This document shows, one piece after another, positions 27,019-36,089 of a stretch of 64,000 nt of DNA. The notes below the pieces were generated by a model, which saw nothing but the letters and a program-made list of their open reading frames with translations, was not told the DNA's origin and did not search any database. The DNA comes from Lachnospiraceae bacterium. GTDB lineage: Bacteria; Bacillota; Clostridia; Lachnospirales; Lachnospiraceae. The stretch is taken from assembly GCA_024697595.1 (NCBI GenBank), contig JAILFK010000026.1:52303-116302 (forward strand). The letters are read 5' to 3'. Numbering within the stretch: the stretch's first letter is position 1; the number at the start of each line of letters is the position of its first letter. The translations under genes were made by a program, and so were the position numbers.

Positions 27019-28098
27019 ATGAAAAGTCAAATGAGTAATTACAGAATAGAGAAACCGAATAGGGATTATTGGAATATAATGAAGGGCATAGGAGCCATTT
27101 GCATTGTTATAGGACATTCATGGATGGATATGCAAAATTTTGTATATTTATTTCACGTGCCGCTTTTCTATTTTATTTCGGGTTATTTGTTTAATGAAGA
27201 AAAATATAAAAATGATTTTTGGTTATTGGTAAAGAACAAAATGGGGCTTTGGATGAAGTATATACTTATATATACTCCGTTTGTACTATTGCACAATTTT
27301 TTTGGATATTGCTGTGTAGCTGAAAAAGATCAGCCTTATTACTCCCCAGTTATGATGATAGAACAAATTTGTCATGTGATAATTGGAGATGGAAGAGAGT
27401 TTATACCAGGACCCCTTTGGTTTGTACCTTCATTGATAATGGCTGTGATTATATTTGGTTTAATTATTATGATCACTAATAAAATTAGCGAAAAACTAAA
27501 TAAGACTGTAGGATATATAATAGAGAGCTTATTGATAATAGTGATTACATCATTAGGGTATACAATGATACAAAATGAATGGTATTTAACAGGAAAGATG
27601 CAAATAACCTTAACTGCATTATTTTATGTGTGGGTTGGTAATATTTGTTCTAGGTATGCGGTTTATTTAAAAAAAAGTTTAAATGGTATAATAGGAATAG
27701 GTTTAGCAATCTGCTTATATCTATATTCTAGAAATCATTTATACAGTTTGGTGGATGGTTTTATATCTCCTGAAATGTTTATTATTGCAATTGCTGGTAT
27801 ATATATGGTTATGTGTTTTGCTTCAGAAATTGTGAAACTTAAACAAAAAAATATTTTAAAGAAAAGCCTATGTTTAATTGGGCGCGCATCTTTTTGGATT
27901 ATGGCTATTCATTTTGGGATTATTAGATATATTGACAGAATATATGCTTGGGGAAAAAACGATGTAACGTTAATGTTTAAGCACTATTTAGGTGCTTATC
28001 GGTTTTTAGTACCAATGTACTTGATTTTAGGTATAGGTATTCCAACAGTTGCATATTATATATTGATAGATAGGAGAAAAAATGATTACGCCAAATAG
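27019..28098 (+). CDS. Acyltransferase-3 family membrane protein
   Basis: A 359-residue, ten-helix O-acyltransferase. Family start WNIMKGIGAICIVIGHSW carries the conserved His; the FVYLFHVPLFYFISGYLF helix and GPLWFVPSLI follow. It is a tandem paralogue of the next gene, which shares FHLPLFFFVSG and GTLWFVPVLV. AGGAG lies nine bases before the ATG. Its stop overlaps the next start by 17 bases. It probably acetylates sugars of the exported glycan. Confidence 0.85.
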   Translation: MKSQMSNYRIEKPNRDYWNIMKGIGAICIVIGHSWMDMQNFVYLFHVPLFYFISGYLFNEEKYKNDFWLLVKNKMGLWMKYILIYTPFVLLHNFFGYCCVAEKDQPYYSPVMMIEQICHVIIGDGREFIPGPLWFVPSLIMAVIIFGLIIMITNKISEKLNKTVGYIIESLLIIVITSLGYTMIQNEWYLTGKMQITLTALFYVWVGNICSRYAVYLKKSLNGIIGIGLAICLYLYSRNHLYSLVDGFISPEMFIIAIAGIYMVMCFASEIVKLKQKNILKKSLCLIGRASFWIMAIHFGIIRYIDRIYAWGKNDVTLMFKHYLGAYRFLVPMYLILGIGIPTVAYYILIDRRKNDYAK

Positions 28099-29128
28099 AA
28101 GATATTGGGATATTGTAAAGGGAATAGGAATAATATGTGTTGTCTTAGGCCATTCATGTGATTTTTTCCATGATTTTGTATATCAGTTTCACTTGCCTTT
28201 GTTCTTTTTTGTATCAGGTTTTATGTACAGTGAAAAAAAATACGGAGATGATCCATGGTTAAATTTGACGAATAAAATAAAGACATCCTGGTTAAAGTAT
28301 GTCGTAATATATTGGGTGATATTACTTTTACATAATAAGTTTATAGAGTGGGGTATGATGCCTATAGAAGCGACATATTTTGACAAGCAACAGTTGGCGA
28401 ATGCATTAGTATTAGCTATGTTTGGAACAGCTAATGAATTGATGGGAGGAACACTATGGTTTGTCCCTGTGCTGGTGCTTTCATCCGCAATTTTAGGAAT
28501 TATAGTTTTTATTAGTCGTAAATTGTTTGAGGGCGAAAAAAGTATTTATAAATTTATTTTTCAGGCCATATGTGTATGGATAATGGTTCCGCTTGGATGG
28601 AAATTGCATGGGGTGTTGTTACCATGTAATATACAGGTGGTGTTACTAGTGGTGGTATTTCAGTGGATAGGATACCTGATTAGAAATTACGGAGATGGAT
28701 TGCAAAAATATTTAAGTTACATAGTTGGTGCGCTGGCCATTATTTTTGTATATATAGTGAGTAAACATCATTGTTTAGATTTGATTTTTGGAAATTTATA
28801 TGGCGGAATGTATTTTGTAGCATTTTGTGGAATATATGCGAGTTTAGTACTGGCAAAATTTATCGATGCGTTGCCAAAACTAGCAAATGTAATAGCATAT
28901 TGGGGGAATAAATCATTCATGATAATGGTTTTACATTTTCCGATTATTAAAATTATAGATAAAATATGGGCTATGCACATAGGAGATCCTGACAGATTAT
29001 TGTATTTAAAATTACCGCATTCGTTTTCTGAGTTAGCTATTGTTTATGTTGCTGCAGGTTTAATAATCCCAATAGTGATTTCAGTGCTAAGCGATAAATT
29101 AAAAGCTAAAATAATTAATTGGCAGTAA
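28082..29128 (+). CDS. Acyltransferase-3 family membrane protein (tandem paralogue)
   Basis: A 348-residue acyltransferase-3 protein, start RRYWDIVKGIGIICVVLGHS, with about ten helices. It is clearly related to the upstream gene over its whole length and overlaps it by 17 bases; AGGAG lies six bases before its ATG within that gene's last codons. Two adjacent related acyltransferases imply either two acylation positions or two acceptors. The middle region (residues ~95-125, NALVLAMFGTANELMGG) differs most from its partner. Confidence 0.85.
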   Translation: MITPNRRYWDIVKGIGIICVVLGHSCDFFHDFVYQFHLPLFFFVSGFMYSEKKYGDDPWLNLTNKIKTSWLKYVVIYWVILLLHNKFIEWGMMPIEATYFDKQQLANALVLAMFGTANELMGGTLWFVPVLVLSSAILGIIVFISRKLFEGEKSIYKFIFQAICVWIMVPLGWKLHGVLLPCNIQVVLLVVVFQWIGYLIRNYGDGLQKYLSYIVGALAIIFVYIVSKHHCLDLIFGNLYGGMYFVAFCGIYASLVLAKFIDALPKLANVIAYWGNKSFMIMVLHFPIIKIIDKIWAMHIGDPDRLLYLKLPHSFSELAIVYVAAGLIIPIVISVLSDKLKAKIINWQ

Positions 29129-29140
29129 GGTTAGTATATT

Positions 29141-30385
29141 ATGAAAAGAATTTTAAAAAAAATATTATTAATTGATTCAAAATTTAAAAATTATATATAT
29201 ATGTTATTGATGATGGATGTAGTCACATTTATAACGAATTATAGAGGCTGGGTGAGATCTTATAATACAACCATGCTAGCACTATCATATGAGTATGGAT
29301 TTACTTCGCGCTCTCTATTGGGAACGTTATATCATGGGTTAGATAAAATTATACCAGTAGATATGTTTCAATATAATAATGCGATGATATTTGCGAATAT
29401 TATTACCGCTGTTTTTGTTTTGTATTTGGTATATTTTTCTTACCTGTGCTTGAATAAAAATCCGGAAAATGTATCGGGAAAAACAATAATGGTTCAAGAA
29501 TATATATTATTAATATTTAATATTGCTGTAGTTGCAACTTTTACATATGCATACAATTTTCTTAGAGTCGATTTTTGTATGATATGGATGACGCTTTTGG
29601 CGTTTACTGCTTTGATGAATGAGAAAACAAGGTGGCTCTCGTTACCGTTTGCGGCATTAGGTGTTATGTTTCACCAAGGATATGTGTTAATGTATTTTAA
29701 TGTGATTCTGATTATACAGTTTTATTTTTGGATGACAGAAAAGAAAAAAAAGAATGCGATATTATTTTTCTCGACTTTTATTATAGGATCTGCGTTATTT
29801 CTTTGGTTTGAATTATTTAGTAGAACAAACGGTGCAGAAATATATGATACGGTGTTACGAGAAGCTACAAATGTATCATATAATGGCATATATCATACAA
29901 CGCTTCTATATCATGAAGTACTAGGGATAGATGTTTCAGGGGCAGAAATTGAATTTGTATATATGAACCATGTGCAGTTAATGATATATTTATTAATAAT
30001 TGCGCCAGTTATTATTATGCTAGAGAAGTTATTTGTAAATCTGGTTAAACAGGCAGAGGATTTAAGAGAAAAACTCAAATATTTAGCAATGGGACTAGGG
30101 TCGCTTACAATTATGCCAGACTTATTGTTGAAAATTGACTACGGTAGATGGATTATGTCTGTTGAAGCATATTATTTACTTGTTATTTTAGCAAGTATTT
30201 TGCTAAGGGATGAGTTGATGATTAATGCGATTGAAAAAATTTATGATGGAATAAAAAAACGACCGTGGATTTTATTATATTTTACGTTAGTAGTTTTAAT
30301 AGTACCTTATATGGATGTTGATGTGGATATGATTGCAAAAGGATTGCAAAGATGGACGCAAAATCACGGAATATTATTTTATTAA
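29141..30385 (+). CDS. Unrecognised multi-membrane protein, family P member 5
   Basis: A 414-residue member of the family first seen at 13894. It has YNTTMLALSYEYGFTSRSLLGT, in which Lys of YKYGF is Glu and the final Gly is Ser, plus GVMFHQGYV, HEVLGIDV and KIDYGRW. The FGRLD block reads FLRVD, so Gly is changed but Arg and Asp remain. AAGG lies ten bases before ATG. A shorter, degenerate relative (member 6) follows directly. The same inference applies: an outer-face enzyme of glycan assembly. Confidence 0.72.
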   Translation: MKRILKKILLIDSKFKNYIYMLLMMDVVTFITNYRGWVRSYNTTMLALSYEYGFTSRSLLGTLYHGLDKIIPVDMFQYNNAMIFANIITAVFVLYLVYFSYLCLNKNPENVSGKTIMVQEYILLIFNIAVVATFTYAYNFLRVDFCMIWMTLLAFTALMNEKTRWLSLPFAALGVMFHQGYVLMYFNVILIIQFYFWMTEKKKKNAILFFSTFIIGSALFLWFELFSRTNGAEIYDTVLREATNVSYNGIYHTTLLYHEVLGIDVSGAEIEFVYMNHVQLMIYLLIIAPVIIMLEKLFVNLVKQAEDLREKLKYLAMGLGSLTIMPDLLLKIDYGRWIMSVEAYYLLVILASILLRDELMINAIEKIYDGIKKRPWILLYFTLVVLIVPYMDVDVDMIAKGLQRWTQNHGILFY

Positions 30386-30399
30386 TAGGAGCAGCTGTC

Positions 30400-31392
30400 A
30401 TGAAAAATTTGAGAAAAAAAGATGTGCAATATGTATTAGCGATGGCATTATTTGGTGTTTTGTGCGTTATAAGATATTACAATGAAAATATTATAATTAG
30501 AGAAGTTCCGTTTGAAATTATGAATTCTAGAAGAGGGAATCAGCTGATAACGGCAGTGCTTTTTTTGGCAATTATTGTTTTTACTGCATTGTATTTAAAT
30601 GGTCTTGCACATGAAAAAAAATTAGTTGCTTATTATTTATTGGCTTTAGTAGCAATTTTTATGATGCCAACATTTATTTGCGATAGTTACATGGGCTCAT
30701 CAGATGTATATTCATGGATCATAGCGTTAGCGTGTCTTGTAGCTATATTGTATAGTAAACATGAATGGATAGTTATACCAGGGATGTTTCTTATGGTATA
30801 CATTAGTCCAATGATGGTTTTTTCGGTAGGAGCTATTATTTTTGTTGCGTTAATAAATAAAGCTATATTAGAAAAGAAAAAATTAAACATAATATATGCG
30901 GGAAGTACAATAGTGATGGCAATAATTGCGTTGATTACAGTATTGCGTACATATGTATTTGTCGTTGATGTTCAACCACGAATTACAGTTCAGAGATTTG
31001 TTATGATTGTGTTAATGTTTAGTCCATATATATTGTGGTATTGTAAACTTATGATTGATTTTGCAAGCAGTGAAAAGAAAGAAAAAAATAATAGTATTCT
31101 TTCAATTATAAATATTTTAGCCGCTATTCCAGCATTTGTATTATGGACGTATGTAGGAGATTATTGTCGAGCAGTTATTTATTTAATGTTGTATATGTTA
31201 TTGACGATAATGGTATTATATTATGTAAATGATGATTATATTAATTTATGTATTTTAAAGCTATTTACGAAAATAAAGGAGAAGGTCATTCTTTCGCCCG
31301 TAGTTGTTATATATCCGCTGATTATATTAACATATTGGATGATTTCGAATGACTTTATTGATCCAGAAGGGCTAATTGAATTGGTGAAGTAA
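30400..31392 (+). CDS. Divergent, shortened family P member 6
   Basis: A 330-residue membrane protein, about 80 residues shorter than its relatives. I align it by eye to family P: YMGSSDVY matches FGRLDIF, EWIVIPGMFLMVYISPMM matches the IPxAAxGVMxHQGYV block with the His-Gln-Gly lost, and GDYCRAVIYLMLY matches DYGRWxxxxxxYY. The YKYGFISRG motif and the EILGxD loop are missing. ATG 30400 has AGGAG eight bases upstream. It is intact as a reading frame, so it may be a non-catalytic partner of member 5 instead of a decayed gene. Similarity is by eye and needs a profile comparison. Confidence 0.6.
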   Translation: MKNLRKKDVQYVLAMALFGVLCVIRYYNENIIIREVPFEIMNSRRGNQLITAVLFLAIIVFTALYLNGLAHEKKLVAYYLLALVAIFMMPTFICDSYMGSSDVYSWIIALACLVAILYSKHEWIVIPGMFLMVYISPMMVFSVGAIIFVALINKAILEKKKLNIIYAGSTIVMAIIALITVLRTYVFVVDVQPRITVQRFVMIVLMFSPYILWYCKLMIDFASSEKKEKNNSILSIINILAAIPAFVLWTYVGDYCRAVIYLMLYMLLTIMVLYYVNDDYINLCILKLFTKIKEKVILSPVVVIYPLIILTYWMISNDFIDPEGLIELVK

Positions 31393-31393
31393 A

Positions 31394-32701
31394 ATGAAAA
31401 AACTAGTAAATGATTATTTAAAAATTGTATTTATAGTAGTGATATCTGCGCTTGTAGCTATGTTGCTTATGGCTTTGGTTTATTGTATTCCACGAGATTT
31501 GTTTAGAACACATATACAGGAATCAGAAGATTTGATTTATAAATTACAAGATGAAGAAAAATTAGATAGAGATAGAGATACTTTCGTATATGATACAAAA
31601 ACAAATATCATTACACTTGAAGAAGTGATAGCGCCAAGAGAACAGTCGCCTTTGAAAGATGCTTTACTTGCACCGACTTCAAATTTTATCAGAGATTTTT
31701 GGGGTGATTGGGGTGCAAGCCTTCAGAATGATATGCGCGCGGATAAATATGAAGATGATAACAAATTAACATATCCGAGATATTGGCATGGTTTTGTTTT
31801 GTTTTTGAAACCGATGTTTGTTTTTTTTAATTTGACAGAAATATATTATATAAATGCAATTGTTTTGTGCATGTTATCATTTGGATGTTTGTGGTTGATA
31901 TATAAAAAGTGTAAAAATTATATGGTCCCATTTTTGATTTTATTAGGTCTTTATAATCCGGTATATGTTGCTCGGTCATTTCAGCTTACTAGCGTTTTTG
32001 TGGCTATGATAGTAGCTTTATTATTAATATTATTTTATGGAAATAAAAAAGGGCAGGAAGATAAATTTTTATATGTTTTTGCAATAGACGGTATAATACT
32101 AGCTTTTTTAGATTTTTTAACTTATCCACTAGTCGCTTTTGCGATACCGCTTTGTTTTGCTCTTATATTTTTAGAAAAGAGTTTTATTGAAGATATCTTG
32201 GTTTGTATAAAATATGGAATATCTTTCTTGCTAGGATATGCTGGTATGTGGGTTATGAAATGGGTTCTTGCTTCAATATTCACGAGTGAAAATGTTATGC
32301 TGGAAGGATTCGAGAGCGTATTACATAGGACTGGAACAGGAGAGGCTGCGAAAGCAGATGCAATGTTTAATGTTCCGATTAGTCCAATTGCATCTTTAAA
32401 GGCTAATTTATCTGCATTTATGACAACACCGACCAAAATTATTACTATAATAGTAATTATCTCAATGATAATAGTGATGATACGAGCGCTAACAAATAAG
32501 GTGATGGATCGTAGATTAGTGGGTAAACTTTTTGTATTTACATTAATAGCTTGGTCTCCGGTAGTGTGGCTTATAGTTTTATATAATCACTGTTCATTAC
32601 ATCCACATCTGGAGTGGAGAGAGTGGATTATAACATTATTTACCGTAATTATGATGATAGAGATTATTTCGAAAGAAATAAAACAAAAGGTAGGAAAATA
32701 A
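31394..32701 (+). CDS. Unrecognised multi-membrane protein, family Q member 1
   Basis: A 435-residue protein: one N-terminal helix, an outer domain of about 110 residues with WGDWGASL and YWHGFVLFLKP, then about eight helices. It is a tandem paralogue of the next gene. Shared marks are YCIPRD, WGDW, RYWHG, EIYYxN/H, SFQL, DFLTYPLVAFAIPL, GYAGMW and, at the end, LHPHLEWREW. The conserved His, Glu and Arg in the last outer loop resemble GT-C-type enzymes of unknown specificity. No named family is recognised. It starts two bases after member 6 of family P. Confidence 0.68.
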   Translation: MKKLVNDYLKIVFIVVISALVAMLLMALVYCIPRDLFRTHIQESEDLIYKLQDEEKLDRDRDTFVYDTKTNIITLEEVIAPREQSPLKDALLAPTSNFIRDFWGDWGASLQNDMRADKYEDDNKLTYPRYWHGFVLFLKPMFVFFNLTEIYYINAIVLCMLSFGCLWLIYKKCKNYMVPFLILLGLYNPVYVARSFQLTSVFVAMIVALLLILFYGNKKGQEDKFLYVFAIDGIILAFLDFLTYPLVAFAIPLCFALIFLEKSFIEDILVCIKYGISFLLGYAGMWVMKWVLASIFTSENVMLEGFESVLHRTGTGEAAKADAMFNVPISPIASLKANLSAFMTTPTKIITIIVIISMIIVMIRALTNKVMDRRLVGKLFVFTLIAWSPVVWLIVLYNHCSLHPHLEWREWIITLFTVIMMIEIISKEIKQKVGK

Positions 32702-32706
32702 GGTAT

Positions 32707-33990
32707 ATGAGAGAAAAAGCAAATTTTTTAAAAATAATTGTAAAGATGATGGGCATAGTCGTATTGTCTAGTGTTGTAGGAGTTGTATTATTATGGTTAG
32801 TATATTTAATTCCAAGAGATAGAATAGCTTCAAATATTGAGTCTTCAGATGGTTCGATAAGATGTCAAAATGAAGATTATAATATGCAAAATGGTAATTT
32901 TTATGATACTTATGATACTGATACTAATATTATAATGATGTTGGAGGTGGTTGCTCCAAATATTAATGGCAGTTTTAGGGATTCATTATTGGTGCCTGCT
33001 GGAGATTATTATGCAAATCAGTGGGGGGATTGGGCAGATACTCTCTCTAAATACGCAAAAGATGATTCAGGTGATTTGAAATATAATAATTATGCTAGAT
33101 ATTGGCATGGTTATTTAGTGATATTAAAACCATTATTTACATTTATGGATCTACAAGAAATATATTACTTGCATGGAATGATAATGGTTTTGTTAACAGG
33201 CATTATATTTTGTTTGTTTTATAAAAAGTTAAAAGTCTATGCTATGGCGTATGCCTTGATGATTGTGTCAATGAATCCTATAGCTATAGCACAGTCATTC
33301 CAGTTGTCAACAATATGGTATGCGATGCAAATAACATTATTATTGTTGCTGTTGGTAAATGATAAAAAATATGTTCCATATATTTTTTTGATAGATGGAT
33401 TACTGGTAGCTTATTTTGATTTTTTGACATATCCTATGGTGGCGTTTGCAATACCATTATTGACATATTTCCTTTTATATAAAGAAAGTGATTTTGTAAA
33501 AAATATAAAGAGTGCGATTGAATTGTCAGTTTCATTTATTATAGGTTATGCAGGTCTTTGGCTGAGTAAATGGGTCTATGCTACGATATTTACTGATGAA
33601 AATATTTTATATGATGGATTAATAAATGTTCTTAGAAGAATTGGAACCGGAAATGATTTTGGAGATGATAAGTATGGAATGACAATAGGTCCTATTTCAG
33701 CAATAAAGATAAATTTTAATGCTTTTTGTACTTGGCCGACAGTTATCATATCAATAGTGTTTATCATATTACTCGTAATAATAATTTTTAAACAGAAAAG
33801 AAAAATAAAATTTGAGGTATCAAATTTTGTGATATGTTTATTTGTGGCTATTTTGCCGTTTGTCTGGTATATCGTGTTGAATAATCATGCATCTCTTCAT
33901 CCGCATATTGAGTGGAGAGAACTGTGTGTGAGCTTTTTTGCTTTAGGTGTATGGTGTATTAGTCTTTTCAAGGAGAAAAAGAATGGATAA
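32707..33990 (+). CDS. Unrecognised multi-membrane protein, family Q member 2
   Basis: A 427-residue paralogue of the preceding gene with the same order of motifs: YLIPRD, WGDWADTL, RYWHGYLVILKP, DLQEIYYLH, DFLTYPMVAFAIPL, GYAGLWLSKW and LHPHIEWREL. The frame runs back to 32614, but that extension overlaps the previous gene by nearly 90 bases and looks non-native; ATG 32707 with AAGG just before fits the paralogue's N terminus. Its 3' end overlaps the GtrB-like glycosyltransferase by eight bases. The role is inferred as a membrane glycan enzyme. Confidence 0.67.
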   Translation: MREKANFLKIIVKMMGIVVLSSVVGVVLLWLVYLIPRDRIASNIESSDGSIRCQNEDYNMQNGNFYDTYDTDTNIIMMLEVVAPNINGSFRDSLLVPAGDYYANQWGDWADTLSKYAKDDSGDLKYNNYARYWHGYLVILKPLFTFMDLQEIYYLHGMIMVLLTGIIFCLFYKKLKVYAMAYALMIVSMNPIAIAQSFQLSTIWYAMQITLLLLLLVNDKKYVPYIFLIDGLLVAYFDFLTYPMVAFAIPLLTYFLLYKESDFVKNIKSAIELSVSFIIGYAGLWLSKWVYATIFTDENILYDGLINVLRRIGTGNDFGDDKYGMTIGPISAIKINFNAFCTWPTVIISIVFIILLVIIIFKQKRKIKFEVSNFVICLFVAILPFVWYIVLNNHASLHPHIEWRELCVSFFALGVWCISLFKEKKNG

Positions 33991-34960
33991 CAATTGTTTA
34001 TATATTGTGGTGCCATGTTACAATGAGGAGCAAGTTCTGCCGATAACTGCGCCGATTTTTAAAGAAGAACTAGAAATTTTAATAGAAAAGAAGCTAGTTT
34101 CTTCCTCAAGTAAAATACTTTTTGTTGATGATGGAAGTAAAGATAGTACATGGAAAATAATAGAATCTTTACATGAAGAAAACGATTGTTTTATTGGGAT
34201 ACAGCAAAGCCGAAATAGAGGACATCAAAATGCAATTTTGGCGGGGATGTTAGAGAGTATTAATGAAAGCGACATGGTTGTTACGATTGATTGTGATGGT
34301 CAAGATGACATTTTTTCTATTGAAAAAATGGTGGAGGAATATTACAACGGCGCAGAAATTGTATATGGTGTTAGGGAAGACCGATCTACAGATAGCTTTT
34401 TTAAAAAGAATTCTGCAGAATTTTTTTATAAATTTTTAAAGGCAATGGGCGTAGATGTAGTATATAATCACGCCGATTTTAGATTGGTTTCTAAAAAGGT
34501 ATTAATAGAATTAAAGAAATTTAGAGAGGTAAATTTATATTTGCGTGGAATGCTACCATTGGTTGGTTTTAAAAGCACATGCATATATTATAAAAGGCAG
34601 AAGCGTAAAGCAGGAAAAACGCATTATCCGTTTTCGAAAATGTTGGCGTTAGCTTTTGATGGTATAACTTCATTAAGTATTCGGCCTATTCGTATAATAT
34701 CAGTTATTGGATTGCTAGTATCGGTATTAAGTTTGTTGGGTGTTGTATGGGCTGTAGTTATAGAAATATCAGGGAAAACCGTTCCGGGCTGGGCTTCAAC
34801 TGTATGTGTAATCCTGTTTGCTACGGGAGTACAATTAATATCTATTGGAGTGTTAGGGGAATATATAGGAAAAATATATATGGAAGTGAAAGCGAGACCA
34901 AGATATATAATCAGTAAAAGAATAGAAGGGGATGAAAAAAATGACGAAACAGGGGAGTAA
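33983..34960 (+). CDS. GtrB/ArnC-like polyprenyl-phosphate glycosyltransferase
   Basis: A 325-residue GT2 enzyme with two C-terminal helices, predicted to load a sugar on undecaprenyl phosphate. IVVPCYNEEQVLPITAPIF, LFVDDGSKDSTWKII, QQSRNRGHQNAILAGML and the metal motif TIDCDGQDD (about residues 99-107) are typical, as is the membrane end GVQLISIGVLGEYIGKIYME. ATG 33983 has AAGGAG eight bases upstream. It is related to the glycosyltransferase at 45654. It probably makes the lipid-linked sugar used by neighbouring membrane enzymes. Confidence 0.88.
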   Translation: MDNNCLYIVVPCYNEEQVLPITAPIFKEELEILIEKKLVSSSSKILFVDDGSKDSTWKIIESLHEENDCFIGIQQSRNRGHQNAILAGMLESINESDMVVTIDCDGQDDIFSIEKMVEEYYNGAEIVYGVREDRSTDSFFKKNSAEFFYKFLKAMGVDVVYNHADFRLVSKKVLIELKKFREVNLYLRGMLPLVGFKSTCIYYKRQKRKAGKTHYPFSKMLALAFDGITSLSIRPIRIISVIGLLVSVLSLLGVVWAVVIEISGKTVPGWASTVCVILFATGVQLISIGVLGEYIGKIYMEVKARPRYIISKRIEGDEKNDETGE

Positions 34961-36089
34961 TCACATTATGAGTATAAATGGTGCAAGGGCGATTTTTTCC
35001 ATCATGATTGCATATGTTACTCATTATATGGTGCTGATTGGATCCCCTTTTTTAGGAAAAGGAGGAGATATTTTTTTTGATACAACCTGTTTGATGATGA
35101 CAGGATCAGATTTCTTTTTTGTTGTATCGGGATTTCTTGTGTGCTTAAAATATGAAGAGAGATTTGTTAATCACACAATTAAATTTATAGATTATATTCG
35201 TCCTAAAATTATAAAAATATATCCATTAGTAATTGTAATGGCAGTATTAGTATATATTTTAGAGATAAAGGGGAAAATAGAATTTGGTGAATATCCTTTA
35301 CACGAATATAAAGGAGATGAGCGATATACTTTATTTAATTTAATTTTAAATATTTTAGGACTGCAATGTGGGTGGATTTCAGAGATGGACGATAGAGCAA
35401 TAAATGGTCCTAGTTGGTTTGTTAGTATACTAATGATTTGTTATGCTATACATTTTTTGATTGCTAAATATGGGAAGAAACTTAGAATTATATTATATAT
35501 TTGTATGATTTGCTTGGGCGTTTTTATTATAGTTAGAGAAAGTGAGCTACCATTGCTTTACTCTAATAATGGTAGGGGCTATTATTGTTATTTTATGGGT
35601 GTATTAATCGCAGAAGTGATGGAAAGACTAAATTTTAAAAATATTAAAGTGATAAATGTATTATCAAATATAGCTGCTTTAATGTCGATTATTTTGTTTA
35701 TAATTTCCTACAAATGTGTGTGGGATGGACCGGTAAACTCCAGTAATATAATGATTTTGGGGTTCTATCCAATTTTTTTATTCACAATAGTATATAATAA
35801 TTTTTTTTATAAGATTTTTTCAAATAGAATATTAGTATGGTTGGGTAACATGTCTTTAGAGATATTTTTGTGTAATATACCAACATTGTTGGTTATAAAA
35901 TATTTTATGCTCAAATTGAATATAAATGTAGATTTGTTAAATATAAAGGCATATATAGTGATAATAATAATATCTATATTTGTAGCATATATTATGAAAG
36001 AATTTTTTGTAAAGAATATGAGTATAATGTTACAAAAGTTATTTGGAGGAAGAGAAGTTGAGAAAAATAACTATAGAGAAATTAGTTGA
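34941..36089 (+). CDS. Acyltransferase-3 family membrane protein
   Basis: A 382-residue ten-helix acyltransferase, close relative of the one at 10307: both have GxRAI/GLRGI with a His at the end of the first helix, FGEYPLH, NGPSWF, LPLLYS and GRGY. ATG 34941 has GAAGGGG at a better distance than the in-frame ATG at 34932. It overlaps the GtrB-like gene by 20 bases and its stop overlaps the next gene by 32 bases, so the run 33983-38142 is likely one transcript. The AT-rich copy here and the GC-richer copy at 10307 suggest an old duplication or separate arrival. Confidence 0.84.
   Translation: MTKQGSNHIMSINGARAIFSIMIAYVTHYMVLIGSPFLGKGGDIFFDTTCLMMTGSDFFFVVSGFLVCLKYEERFVNHTIKFIDYIRPKIIKIYPLVIVMAVLVYILEIKGKIEFGEYPLHEYKGDERYTLFNLILNILGLQCGWISEMDDRAINGPSWFVSILMICYAIHFLIAKYGKKLRIILYICMICLGVFIIVRESELPLLYSNNGRGYYCYFMGVLIAEVMERLNFKNIKVINVLSNIAALMSIILFIISYKCVWDGPVNSSNIMILGFYPIFLFTIVYNNFFYKIFSNRILVWLGNMSLEIFLCNIPTLLVIKYFMLKLNINVDLLNIKAYIVIIIISIFVAYIMKEFFVKNMSIMLQKLFGGREVEKNNYREIS

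Noticed and set aside
30400..31392. Pseudogene of the repeated membrane family
   Set aside because: There are no internal stops or frameshifts, the ribosome site is good, and gene spacing is tight, so I call it a divergent gene.
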